A stretch of 64,000 nucleotides of DNA, taken from contig CAXBGS010000001.1 in NCBI GenBank assembly GCA_963975425.1, positions 558,001 through 622,000 on the forward strand, written 5' to 3'. Source of the DNA: CAXBGS01 sp963975425 (GTDB lineage: Bacteria > Planctomycetota > Planctomycetia > Pirellulales > Pirellulaceae). Of this stretch, positions 26,975-36,345 are shown piece by piece. The position numbers were made by a program, and so were the translations under genes. Position 1 is the stretch's first letter; every line of letters starts with the position of its first letter. The notes beneath the pieces are model-generated. The model was not told where the DNA came from. It did not search any database and saw only the letters and a program-made list of their open reading frames with translations.

Positions 26975-28906
26975 TCAAACGTCGCCGAGTTCCCACACGC
27001 TGCGGTATCCGCCGGACGCTTCGAAGTATTCGAGCATCGATGCATAGAACGGGTTGGTTGCCAGCGTCGCACTATCGCCGATGACGATCAGCTTGCGCCG
27101 CGCCCGAGTCAATGCCACGTTTGTCCGTCGTGTATCGCTCAAGAAACCAATTTCGCCAATCCCGTTGCTGCGTACCATCGTCAACAGCACCGCTTCTTTT
27201 TCTCGGCCTTGGAAACCATCAACCGTATCGATTTCCAAACCCACGATATCCAGCTTGGATCTCAGCAGCCGAACCTGAGCAGCGTAGGGCGCGATCACAG
27301 CGATTTGATCTGGATTGACGCCCGCATCGATCAATTCGCGAACGTAGCGTACGATCAGCTTGGCTTCCTTGCGGTTCAGCTTGCTTTCGCCGTCCGGTTC
27401 AAGCTCTTCGTCGTACTCCGCGCCCGCCGTGTCGATCCATTCCAGTGGATCGGTCGTCAAGGGAAGCTCATCAACATCCGGCAGGTCGCAAAGTCGATGC
27501 TTGGCCACGGAGACGTCGGCGACCAACGAACCGTCGTAGAACTGACCGGAAGAAAATTGCATGATCGCTTCGTGCATCCGGTACTGCACCGTCAAACGGC
27601 GATACACGTTTTCGCCTTCACGCAAAATAACGCGCTGCATGGTCGATTGACGCATTCCTGATTTCGCGGCCTCATCGCTCAGCACCGTCGGCGGCAATTG
27701 GCAATGATCACCGGCCAAAATCAACCGGTCCGCTCGCAGCACGGCTTGCCACACGCTCGGCTCCGTACTCTGGCAGGCTTCGTCGATGACCACCAAATCG
27801 AAATCACGATCGCCCAGCAAATCATCATCGATTGTGGTCGTGGTGCAGACGACATCCGCTGAATCCAGGACGCCGCGAACGATTGTACGTTCCATGGCTC
27901 GGATTTGACCTCGCAGTTGACCTGCTTCGGCAAAGAGTGACTTTCGATGTCGGTGTCCGTCGCGTCCGCGAAAGTCTTTCGACGCTTGACGCATCAAGGT
28001 TTCGACTTCTCGCCGCATCTCACGTATGACGTCCGTCGACGGGTCCGCGTCGACAAGTTCATCCAAGGTATGACCACGCAGTGACTCGAAAACCCTTGCC
28101 GGATGGCCGACACGGATGACACGTGGCATGATCGCGACCAACCGTTCCAACAAATTGTCGACGGCGGTATTGCTGGGCGCGCACGCCAACACACTTTGCC
28201 CCTGCGCAACGGCTTGGTAAATCACTTCCGCCAACGTCGTGGTCTTCCCCGTACCGGGCGGACCATGAATGATGGCAACGTCACGGGCCGAAAGTGAAAA
28301 TGCAACGGCTTGTTGCTGTGGCGGGTTGAGTTCCGTCACGAAATTGACGTCTGGCTGTGGATCGAATTTCGGCTCGCGTTTTCCCAGCAAGACGTTTCGC
28401 AGTTGCCCGGTCCGGCCGGTCGCCAGATGCGCTTTTGCCATTGCCGCTTGTTGGCGGCGGCGAGTTGTTTCGTCCGGCGACAAGTCGATACGATAGACAT
28501 GCCCCTCCGGCCAACGTTCCGTGGCGACTTGGATCGTGCTGCGTTTGCGGCGACTGACCACCCCCGCAATGCCTTCATCCTTGGCATTTTCGTTGTCAGA
28601 AATCACGACGGGAGAACCGACTTTCAATCGATTCATCGGCAGCGGCACGTCACCCGGCTTTTCAAAGTCCAATAACAATCGCCCGGCCAACCCCGTTTGA
28701 TGGTCGATCATCCTGAGACCGACAATCGTTTCACCCGTCTTTTCGACGTCGCTCTGAGAACGATTCTGTCGCCGGCGTGCCATCCTTGCCCGCTCGGCAT
28801 CACTCTCCAGTTCCAGCCAATGGTTCAATACGGCAAAATATGCGTCCGGTTCGCAACGATCACCCAGGGTCGCGATTCCGGAACCGAAAGTCTTAGATTT
28901 TTTCAT
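26975..28906 (-). CDS. UPF1/IGHMBP2-like superfamily 1 helicase
   Basis: A 643-aa AAA-type DNA/RNA helicase. An N-terminal beta-barrel region precedes the helicase core. Motifs in order: Walker A GPPGTGKT at 215-222, motif II DEACQ, motif III GDHCQLPPT, motif IV region QYRMHEAIMQF, motif V DGFQGREKEAVLLTMVRSN, and motif VI RRTNVALTRARRKLIVIGD. This places it in the UPF1-like group that includes human IGHMBP2 and many bacterial relatives that unwind nucleic acid 5' to 3'. No nuclease domain is fused. It is divergent from the DUF1294 gene across about 90 bases. The biological role in bacteria is not settled. Confidence 0.93.
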   Translation of the reverse strand: MKKSKTFGSGIATLGDRCEPDAYFAVLNHWLELESDAERARMARRRQNRSQSDVEKTGETIVGLRMIDHQTGLAGRLLLDFEKPGDVPLPMNRLKVGSPVVISDNENAKDEGIAGVVSRRKRSTIQVATERWPEGHVYRIDLSPDETTRRRQQAAMAKAHLATGRTGQLRNVLLGKREPKFDPQPDVNFVTELNPPQQQAVAFSLSARDVAIIHGPPGTGKTTTLAEVIYQAVAQGQSVLACAPSNTAVDNLLERLVAIMPRVIRVGHPARVFESLRGHTLDELVDADPSTDVIREMRREVETLMRQASKDFRGRDGHRHRKSLFAEAGQLRGQIRAMERTIVRGVLDSADVVCTTTTIDDDLLGDRDFDLVVIDEACQSTEPSVWQAVLRADRLILAGDHCQLPPTVLSDEAAKSGMRQSTMQRVILREGENVYRRLTVQYRMHEAIMQFSSGQFYDGSLVADVSVAKHRLCDLPDVDELPLTTDPLEWIDTAGAEYDEELEPDGESKLNRKEAKLIVRYVRELIDAGVNPDQIAVIAPYAAQVRLLRSKLDIVGLEIDTVDGFQGREKEAVLLTMVRSNGIGEIGFLSDTRRTNVALTRARRKLIVIGDSATLATNPFYASMLEYFEASGGYRSVWELGDV

Positions 28907-28998
28907 TTGCCGACGAAACCGACGCCACGGACGGACAGATACATTTTGAACCGCGGCGAAAATCGATACGGCGAAGCGAACATAAACGAGAGAGTCAC

Positions 28999-29271
28999 AT
29001 GTTAACCACTATTCTCGTTTGGACAGCCCTCGCAAGCTTGACCAATGCGGCATTCTTTCTGTGGGACAAGCGCGCCGCCGAGAGAGGCCATCGCCGCATC
29101 CCCGAACGCACACTACTGCTCTGGTCGATAGCCGGAGGTTGGCCCGGCGGCCTGATGGCGGGTCGATGGATCCGACATAAAACTCAAAAGGTTTCATTCC
29201 GCATCCAATTTGCCGCATGCGTTGTGCTGAACGTGACACTCGTGGGTTGGTTGTTGTGGAGCAAATCGTAA
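28999..29271 (+). CDS. DUF1294 family small membrane protein
   Basis: A 90-aa membrane protein with two or three hydrophobic segments and the family motifs FFLWDKRAAERGHRRIPERTLL, GGWPGGLMAGRWIRHKTQK. In other bacteria the domain is often joined to a cold-shock domain; here it is free. The stop overlaps the start of the GNAT gene (TAATG at 29269-29273), suggesting coupled translation. Function is unknown. Confidence 0.88.
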   Translation: MLTTILVWTALASLTNAAFFLWDKRAAERGHRRIPERTLLLWSIAGGWPGGLMAGRWIRHKTQKVSFRIQFAACVVLNVTLVGWLLWSKS

Positions 29272-29738
29272 TGGATGGCTTGACGTTCATCGAAGTCGCA
29301 TGGCAGTCTGCGCACTATACCGACGGGCTGGACCTGCGAAATCGAACGCTTCGTCTTCCGCTGGGTTTACAGTTCTCGAGCGATGACATTCAAGCCGAAC
29401 AGCACCAATCACATTACGCCGCGTTGTTGGACAAGAAATTGGTCGGTTGCCTGAGTGTCCTCGCCGAGGGTCACGAGCGCGTCCGACTGCGCCAAATGGC
29501 AGTGGAACCGGCTTACCAGCGAATCGGTATCGGTTCCTTTCTGATTCGCCGAGTGGAATCCGCATTGATGCATAACGGCCCCACGCACATCTGCTTGCAC
29601 GCGAGACAAACTGCAATCGGTTTCTATGAAAAACTCGGATACACAACGTCCGGTGAAGTGTTCACCGAAGTCACGATTCCTCACGTCGTGATGATCAAAA
29701 CTTTGTCTGGATCATCGGGTGATCGTCACAACGTTTGA
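29271..29738 (+). CDS. GNAT family N-acetyltransferase
   Basis: A 155-aa acetyltransferase that would move an acetyl group from acetyl-CoA to an amine. The CoA-binding motif is RLRQMAVEPAYQRIGIGSFLIRRVE (Q/R-x-x-G-x-G), followed by the C-terminal ARQTAIGFYEKLGYTTSGEVF typical of the fold. The start overlaps the DUF1294 stop by one base, with GGAG 10-13 bases upstream. The frame extends upstream inside the DUF1294 gene, which is not used. Substrate unknown. Confidence 0.88.
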   Translation: MDGLTFIEVAWQSAHYTDGLDLRNRTLRLPLGLQFSSDDIQAEQHQSHYAALLDKKLVGCLSVLAEGHERVRLRQMAVEPAYQRIGIGSFLIRRVESALMHNGPTHICLHARQTAIGFYEKLGYTTSGEVFTEVTIPHVVMIKTLSGSSGDRHNV

Positions 29739-29760
29739 ATTATTAGATTCAAAGTTTGTT
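29734..29760 (+). terminator. Weak terminator-like hairpin after the GNAT gene
   Basis: TTTGAAT (29734-29740) pairs with ATTCAAA (29747-29753) around a 6-base loop, followed by GTTTGTTT. The stem is AT-rich and includes the stop codon, so termination would be inefficient. Confidence 0.4.
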
Positions 29761-29959
29761 TCCCATATTGTCTCGTAACCCAAGACGGAAGCACTCAAGA
29801 TTCGAGCGGCGATTTGGCGACTCACGATCCCTGCAGTCAAAACATCGACTCTAAATTTTGCTTGGGGTTTGACGCCGAGGCCTTACACTTGGTTTCGGCA
29901 CGACGTGGCAAAGGTTGCACGAGCGAGAGACTGTGCGAATGAGAGGTCGTGCGAACGAG

Positions 29960-32900
29960 CTAGCTCAGCAGTTTTTCGCAGCGTTTAGGCGACACCTTGA
30001 CGCTCGTCCCCAGCGGCTGCGCGAACAGGCTGACCCTCAGTTCTTCGATCATCCAACGAAACTCGCTGTCGACTTGCGTCTCAGGCGTTTGATCCTGTTC
30101 GGCAAGTGATCCGACCCAGCGTTCCCACAGCTCACGTACCACTTGGATCGAGTCCGCGTCGCGAGTCGCCGCACCCGTACGAACTTTGTCCAACCGATAG
30201 GCAATCGCGGAAAAGTATCGAGGATAGTGTTTGAGCCAATGCCACGGCGTCTTCGCCATGAAATCATCCGGCACCAGCCAGGTGATTTGCTGTTGAATGT
30301 CGGCGAGCAGTTCCGCGTATCGACTTTGAGGTGTCGACTCGATCGCTCGCCGAGCCGAGAAATACGCATCAGAAAAATCCGTCAGCCAACCGGCGACATC
30401 CTGAGTCGCCTCGGCGATGCGACGACCACGCTCACCACGACGTGCTTCGAATACATCCGCCTGGCGAATAACAGGCTGTCCTTCGACAAACGCAATTTTT
30501 GCCAGCAGATCGCACAAATCGTTTTCGATTTTCCCTGATGAAACCACGCCGGACAACTTAACCTTGGCTTGTTCCAACGACGGCAGCCAACGCACTTGGC
30601 TACGAAGTTCTTTTCGCAGGGTGATCGCAAACAGTCGCGTCATCCCCCGTCCGATTCCGGCTTCGGCGGACTTGGCATCCGCATAAAGTCTTGTCGCGGC
30701 GGCATCACCAAGATCGACAAGGCCAACGTACTGCGCGACCTGTACGCCACCGCGATTACGAACGACTTCGCGGGGCAGTGCATCGATATCAAACGTTTTC
30801 ATGGACGCTCGCGACCACGACTCGTCAGTGGTCTGGACGCTTTCGTCGTCCGCATCGGTCCCCGTAACGCCAACGGCGCTGCGCAGCGGTTCGACCTCGC
30901 GTCCTTCCGCGACGGGTTTGCCCTCGTCATCAAGCACCGTTACCAAGAACTGCAAGTAAGAGTCTTGTTTTTCGGCTTGAAAATCGTTCGGCGTGATGGG
31001 CATGCCGGCATGACGCGTCATCGCTTGGCACATTGCCGGCAAAAATGGGATCTGTCCATATTGAGGCTGAAGCTCATCCGCAATTTTCTGCGCGACATCG
31101 GCGGCCGGAACCAGATTGCGACGCAATCGTTTTGGCAACGACTTGATCATGGCGACGATCTTTTGATGCAACATTCCGGGCACCAGCCATCCCAAACGAT
31201 CGTCGCTCAGTTGCGGCAAGGCGGCCTGATGAACGCGCAGATTGATACCGTCGCGATCGCTGCCCGGTTCGTAGCGATAGTCCAACGGCAGACGCGAATT
31301 GCCCACCGTCAGTTCGTCGGGAAATTGATCATTTGTGATCGTTGTTCCGGACGCCTCGATCAAGTCTTCCGGCCGCATGTAAAGTAATTCGGAATCATCA
31401 GAAACCTGGGGCGGTGATTCCATCCAGCGGGAAAGACTTTCGGTATCCCCGAGTGATTTGACCCAATCCGGCGGCGTGATCGATCGATCAAGTTTCTCTA
31501 GACGTCCACGATCACAAATATCCGCGGGCAGGCGTGCGTGATAAAAGCGCGCGACCGCGTAGGAATCGATGACCAGATCACGTCGCCGCGTTTTCGCCGC
31601 CAGCGTTGCGATCGATTCCAACAGACGTTCGTTATGGCGAACGAACTTGGCGTTGGTGGTCAGTTCTTGTTCGGCCAGGCCCTGATCAATCAACAAGTCG
31701 CGTGCGGTCGCGGGATCGACCGGGGGCAAGGGCACACGTCGACGCGTCACGATGGGCAAACCGAACAACGATTGACGTTCGTAACAGAACGCACCGCCCG
31801 ACTTGCGGCTCCAATGCGGATCACTGTGAGACCGTTTGATCAGGTGCGCGCCGATTTGTTCAATCCATTGCGGTTGGATTTGCGCGACCGTTCTTGCGTA
31901 TTGTTTCGCCGTTTCCACCAACTCGGCCGCGACGATCCATTTCGGTTTCTGCGCGAACACACCGCTGCCGGGCCAGAGGAACAATTTCAAACCTCCGCCG
32001 CCGGTATATTCGTTTTTGTCGCCGACCATTGCGACGCCGGAAAGCAGTCCGGTCAACAACGATTGGTGAATCGCCACATATTTTTGCTCGTCGACGATTG
32101 ATTCCTGATCGTCCGCGTAGGAAATCTCAGCAACCGAACGCTTCTTTTTCGACTTGCGGTCCGCGGCGTCACCGAGCGACGTCGACGCCATCTCTTTAAG
32201 TTGACGATACACGTCGGCCCATTCCCGCATGCGGGTTGGAGAGAGAAACCGTTTACGCAGCTCGCGTGTCAATCGATTGCGACTGTGTTGATCGCGGGCT
32301 TCGCCGTAGTATCGCCATAATCGCAGGTAGGAAAGGAAGTCGCTGCGGCCGTCGGCAAAAGCCGCATGTGCTTCGTCGGCGGCTTGCTGTTTATCGGGTG
32401 GTCGATCACGAGGATCCGGGATTTCGAGCGCCGCGGCGATCGGCAAGACTTCCGCCAGCACTCCGTACTGGTCGGCAGCCAATAGAATACGACCGACGCG
32501 TGGATCAACCGGCATCCGACCAAGCTGCCAGCCGATATTGGTCAGTTCTTGTCGATCATCGATCGCGCTCAACTCTTTCAGCGTCCGGATGCCCTCACTG
32601 ATCGCTTCAGGGCGGGGCGGATCGAGCAGCGGGAATTCTTCCAGCTTGCCCAGTCGCAGCACCTTGGTTTGCAAGATAACCGACGCCAGATTGGTCCGGC
32701 GAATTTCGGGCGTCGTATAGGCATCTCGTGATTCGAAATCCTCGTGCGAGTACAAACGCACACAAACACCGGGACCAACACGACCGCACCGTCCTGCGCG
32801 TTGGTCGGCACTAGCGCGACTGACCGATTCGATCGGTAAACGCTGAACCTTGCTGCGTGGGCTGTAACGACTGATCCGCGCCGTGCCGGTATCAACGACA

Positions 32901-34144
32901 CAACGAATTCCCGGCACGGTCAGCGAACTTTCCGCGACGTTGGTGGCAAAGATAATTCGTCGTTTTGCACCGGAAGGTTGAAAAATTCGCTGCTGTTCCT
33001 TTTGAGGCAACCTGGCATACAGCGGCAACACTTCGACGCGGCCTTCCATCCCCAAACGTTTGAAGTGGCCGCCGACACGGTGTGAGACTTCGCGAATATC
33101 ACGCTCGGTCGGCAAGAAAACCAGCGTATCGCCCGCGTTGGCTTTCGAGGCGTCGTCGATCCCCGCGATCACGTGTCGCGCCAAGTCGTATCCGCGAGTT
33201 TCATCATCAACGATGTCGTCCCAGGGCAAATACCGCATCTCGACGGGATAGCCGCGTCCTTCGACATTGACAATCGGTGCCGGTCCCGCTTCGTCCGCGA
33301 AATGCTCTGCGAATCGATCGGCATCGATGGTCGCCGAGGTGATGATGATTTTCAGGTCGGGCCGTTTACCTTGCAGTTGTCGCAGGTATCCCAACAGAAA
33401 ATCGATATTCAGCGACCGTTCATGCGCCTCGTCGATAATGATCGCGTCATAGGCGTCCAGGAACCGATCCGACTGAGTTTCGGCCAGCAGGATCCCGTCG
33501 GTCATCAGCTTGATTAACGTTTCGTCGCCGGTCTGATCGCCGAACCGAACGTGATAGCCGACCGACTTGCCGAGCGGCGTCTGTAACTCTTCGGCAAGTC
33601 GGGTCGCGATACTGCGCGCGGCCAATCGACGAGGTTGCGTGTGCCCAATCATTGCCTCGCGTCCCAGACCGGCCTCAAGACACAGCTTTGGCAGCTGTGT
33701 ACTCTTGCCACTGCCCGTTTCGCCACAAACGACGATGACTTGCCGCTGTCGAATCAAGTCCAACAATTCGTCGCGGTGCGCCGCAATCGGCAACTCGCTG
33801 GGATATTCGACCCGAGGCTTTGCCGCCTTTCGGATCTTGCATGTCGCGATGGATTTGGCCAATCGCTGACGGTACTTATCCGCGGGCAGACGTTTTCGCG
33901 CTCGACGTAAGCGAAAACGATCGATCCGCATCGCGTCTTCTAAATTCAAGTCCGTATCGCCCGCATCAACCATCGGCCCGGGGCTGGCATCCGCTGCTGA
34001 ATCTGACGTCGGCAAATCAAGCGGTTGCTGATCAGAACGATTCCCGGCCGCATGATCGTCGGTGTCCTGCGTGTCGGCTTTCGGATTGTCGATGGGCGAA
34101 CCTTCCCGCCCTGCCAAACTGGGGCTGCGGGGTTTATGCGTCAT
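29960..34144 (-). CDS. hrpA: ATP-dependent RNA helicase HrpA (DEAH box)
   Basis: A 1394-aa DEAH-box helicase; full-length HrpA in E. coli is about 1300 residues and helps resolve stalled ribosomes. Motifs: GETGSGKST at 141-149, HTQPRRLAARS, DEAH at 238-241, ITSATIDADRFAEHF, ATNVAESSLTVPGI, and QRAGRCGRVGPGVC. The helicase-associated region follows, and the long C-terminal part resembles DUF3418, as expected for HrpA rather than HrpB. The N-terminal 70 residues are a disordered acidic extension. The start ATG at 34144 overlaps the stop of the upstream SLC13 gene (ATGA), so the two are translationally coupled, an unusual pairing of a helicase with a transporter. Confidence 0.95.
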   Translation of the reverse strand: MTHKPRSPSLAGREGSPIDNPKADTQDTDDHAAGNRSDQQPLDLPTSDSAADASPGPMVDAGDTDLNLEDAMRIDRFRLRRARKRLPADKYRQRLAKSIATCKIRKAAKPRVEYPSELPIAAHRDELLDLIRQRQVIVVCGETGSGKSTQLPKLCLEAGLGREAMIGHTQPRRLAARSIATRLAEELQTPLGKSVGYHVRFGDQTGDETLIKLMTDGILLAETQSDRFLDAYDAIIIDEAHERSLNIDFLLGYLRQLQGKRPDLKIIITSATIDADRFAEHFADEAGPAPIVNVEGRGYPVEMRYLPWDDIVDDETRGYDLARHVIAGIDDASKANAGDTLVFLPTERDIREVSHRVGGHFKRLGMEGRVEVLPLYARLPQKEQQRIFQPSGAKRRIIFATNVAESSLTVPGIRCVVDTGTARISRYSPRSKVQRLPIESVSRASADQRAGRCGRVGPGVCVRLYSHEDFESRDAYTTPEIRRTNLASVILQTKVLRLGKLEEFPLLDPPRPEAISEGIRTLKELSAIDDRQELTNIGWQLGRMPVDPRVGRILLAADQYGVLAEVLPIAAALEIPDPRDRPPDKQQAADEAHAAFADGRSDFLSYLRLWRYYGEARDQHSRNRLTRELRKRFLSPTRMREWADVYRQLKEMASTSLGDAADRKSKKKRSVAEISYADDQESIVDEQKYVAIHQSLLTGLLSGVAMVGDKNEYTGGGGLKLFLWPGSGVFAQKPKWIVAAELVETAKQYARTVAQIQPQWIEQIGAHLIKRSHSDPHWSRKSGGAFCYERQSLFGLPIVTRRRVPLPPVDPATARDLLIDQGLAEQELTTNAKFVRHNERLLESIATLAAKTRRRDLVIDSYAVARFYHARLPADICDRGRLEKLDRSITPPDWVKSLGDTESLSRWMESPPQVSDDSELLYMRPEDLIEASGTTITNDQFPDELTVGNSRLPLDYRYEPGSDRDGINLRVHQAALPQLSDDRLGWLVPGMLHQKIVAMIKSLPKRLRRNLVPAADVAQKIADELQPQYGQIPFLPAMCQAMTRHAGMPITPNDFQAEKQDSYLQFLVTVLDDEGKPVAEGREVEPLRSAVGVTGTDADDESVQTTDESWSRASMKTFDIDALPREVVRNRGGVQVAQYVGLVDLGDAAATRLYADAKSAEAGIGRGMTRLFAITLRKELRSQVRWLPSLEQAKVKLSGVVSSGKIENDLCDLLAKIAFVEGQPVIRQADVFEARRGERGRRIAEATQDVAGWLTDFSDAYFSARRAIESTPQSRYAELLADIQQQITWLVPDDFMAKTPWHWLKHYPRYFSAIAYRLDKVRTGAATRDADSIQVVRELWERWVGSLAEQDQTPETQVDSEFRWMIEELRVSLFAQPLGTSVKVSPKRCEKLLS

Positions 34145-35928
34145 TGCAGCGGCCAAACCGAAGGAATCACGATCATCGAAACGAGAAACACAATCAAGCT
34201 GAGAGGGAATCCGAATCGCAAATAGTCCGAAACGCGATAACCGCCAACGCTATAGACCATCAAATTGGTTTGGTAACCGAATGGCGTTAGGAAACTGGCC
34301 GAAGCCGCGATCATCACACCGATCACGAACGGTGTCGCATCGGGCATGCCTAGCGACTCGGCCGATTTCAAGGCGATCGAGAACATCAAGACGGCGGCAG
34401 CATTGTTGGTGATCAACTCGGTACACAACATCGTCGCTAGATAAATCGCAGCGAGTGTCATGTAAGGATTATTTCCGGCCAGGCTTAGCAGTCCACTGGC
34501 GATAAAGGAGGCCGCACCGCTTTGTTCCATCGCCGTTCCGATTCCGATCGCCGCACCGATCACAATCAACACGGACCAATCCACACTGCGACGCGCCTCA
34601 GTCGGCGTGCAGCACCTCAACAGTACCATCGCCATCGCCGCAACCAGTGACGCGGTCAGAATCGAAACAATCGAGAACGCCGCCGCCAACACCATCACCA
34701 ACATGATGAGAACAGAGACCCAGGCGCGTTCGTGACGACGGACGGTGCCCTGTTCTACCGCGCTGACCAGATAAAAGTCGCGTGATTCACGCTGTCGATG
34801 CAAAAACGAAGGAGATGCCTCCAGCAGCAAAACGTCGCCAACCTGCAGCTTGACGTCGCCGATCTTTCCCGACAACTTACGACCGCCGCGAGCGACCGCC
34901 ACCACGGCGGCATTGAAGTGCGAACGGAAACGGCCTTCGCGAATCGTTTTGCCCAACAACGAACAACGAGAACTGACCACCGCTTCGACCAACGTTCGGC
35001 GCCAAGCCGGAATCCGCAGTTTTCGTGCCTGATCATCGGGACTGGTCAGCCCACGAATCTTTCGCAAATCGACGACCGTGTCCAGCGCGCCGACCAAGAT
35101 CAATGCGTCGTCGGCTCGCAATCGTTCGTTTGGCTTGGCCGCGGCAATGACGCCATCCTCGCGTTGTATCTCGGCCAAATACAATCCAGACAAACTTCGC
35201 AGCCCGGCATCTTCGATTGTCTTTCCGACCAACGGACCGTGCGGTTCGACTTGCATTTCGACCGTGTACTGCTTGGGGTCGTCGCTGACACTGACAGCCG
35301 GCCGACGCTCAGGAAGTAGTCGCGCCGAAGCGAGAATCAGATATACGAGACCGATGATCGTCGCAGGCACCCCCACCACCGCCGGCGCAAAGAAGCCAAG
35401 TGGTTGGTCGTAAAGATCACGCACGATCAGGTTGGTGCTGGTTCCCATGATGGTGCACATTCCGCCGAGGATCGCCGCATAGGAAAGCGGCAGCAACAAT
35501 CGACTGACGCTGGCCGAGACGCGTTTACTTAGATCATCAACAACCGGCAGCAGCGCGGCGACGACAGGCGTGTTGTTCAGAAACCCGCTCACAACGGCGA
35601 CAGGTATCAGCAATCGCAACTGTGCGTCGGTCAACGTTTTTGCTTTGCCCAACAACCAACCGGTTGCCAGCTGTGTCCCACCGGTAAATTCCATGCCGGC
35701 GACGACGGCAAACAGCAGAGCAACCGTGATCAAGCCCTTGTTTCCGAACCCCGCCACTGCGGCCGCCGGGTCAGGTAGACGTACCGAACCGGTCAAATTT
35801 TGGGCCAGCATCAAAATGCCCAGGCAAAGCAGGGCCAGCACATCGGGTGGGGCCACGCGTCGCGCAAGGCCCACGAGCAAAGCGCACGCGACCAGCACTG
35901 TTAGCCAGGCTTCCCAATTTTCCACCAA
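34141..35928 (-). CDS. SLC13-family permease with two RCK_C (TrkA-C) domains
   Basis: A 595-aa membrane transporter of the DASS/SLC13 type (sodium-coupled anion uptake). Two inverted halves each carry a hairpin signature: SGFLNNTPVVAALLP with MGTSTNLIV in the first, and ELITNNAAAVLMF in the second. Between them are two cytoplasmic RCK_C domains at about 215-295 and 310-390 (GKTIEDAGLRSLSGLYLAEIQREDG; GKTIREGRFRSHFNAAVVAVARGG, then VGDVLLLEAS), thought to bind a regulatory ligand. Substrate may be sulfate, phosphate-like anions or dicarboxylates; it cannot be decided by eye. The stop overlaps the hrpA start. Confidence 0.9.
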   Translation of the reverse strand: MVENWEAWLTVLVACALLVGLARRVAPPDVLALLCLGILMLAQNLTGSVRLPDPAAAVAGFGNKGLITVALLFAVVAGMEFTGGTQLATGWLLGKAKTLTDAQLRLLIPVAVVSGFLNNTPVVAALLPVVDDLSKRVSASVSRLLLPLSYAAILGGMCTIMGTSTNLIVRDLYDQPLGFFAPAVVGVPATIIGLVYLILASARLLPERRPAVSVSDDPKQYTVEMQVEPHGPLVGKTIEDAGLRSLSGLYLAEIQREDGVIAAAKPNERLRADDALILVGALDTVVDLRKIRGLTSPDDQARKLRIPAWRRTLVEAVVSSRCSLLGKTIREGRFRSHFNAAVVAVARGGRKLSGKIGDVKLQVGDVLLLEASPSFLHRQRESRDFYLVSAVEQGTVRRHERAWVSVLIMLVMVLAAAFSIVSILTASLVAAMAMVLLRCCTPTEARRSVDWSVLIVIGAAIGIGTAMEQSGAASFIASGLLSLAGNNPYMTLAAIYLATMLCTELITNNAAAVLMFSIALKSAESLGMPDATPFVIGVMIAASASFLTPFGYQTNLMVYSVGGYRVSDYLRFGFPLSLIVFLVSMIVIPSVWPLQ

Positions 35929-35994
35929 TTCGGACTCTCGTTGAAATGTCGCGTGTTCAGCCGCCGCAGCATACTCGCCCGATTACGTTGCCAA

Positions 35995-36052
35995 CACATC
36001 TAAATTACACTGCGGCTACAATTTACGCCGCACATCTAAACTACACTGTGGC
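35995..36052. repeat. 22-bp direct repeat in a divergent promoter region
   Basis: CACATCTAAATTACACTGCGGC (35995-36016) recurs at 36031-36052 with two changes. The repeat lies between the divergent SLC13 and DUF3311/symporter genes. It could be a regulator site pair or just a local duplication. Confidence 0.5.
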
Positions 36053-36096
36053 AACCTGTTCTGGCCCGCCTTCTGCCCACGTCCCTCCCACGGCTC

Positions 36097-36345
36097 ATGA
36101 CTAATTCGACTCCCGCGTCAAAGGGACCGCTGATCATCACCGGTCTCGTTTTGTTGTTGTTGATTTTGCATCAAGACAATTGGTTTTGGAATGACGGCAC
36201 ATTGTTGCTGGGATTCATGCCGATCGGTCTGTTCTGGCACGCGTGTATTTCGATCGCCGCGTCGATCACGTGGTTCTTGGCGACAAAGATCGCTTGGCCG
36301 CTGGATGATTCGATCGAATCCAATGCTGGGGAGGGCCAGGAATAA
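36097..36345 (+). CDS. DUF3311 small membrane subunit
   Basis: An 82-aa protein with two membrane spans (about 12-27 and 40-64) and the pattern HQDNWFWNDGTLLLGFMPIGLFWHACISIAASITW, ending near the membrane in WPL. DUF3311 proteins are found as the small partner of sodium/solute symporters, as here: its TAA overlaps the ATG of the SSS gene by one base. It likely assists folding or activity of that transporter. Confidence 0.85.
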   Translation: MTNSTPASKGPLIITGLVLLLLILHQDNWFWNDGTLLLGFMPIGLFWHACISIAASITWFLATKIAWPLDDSIESNAGEGQE

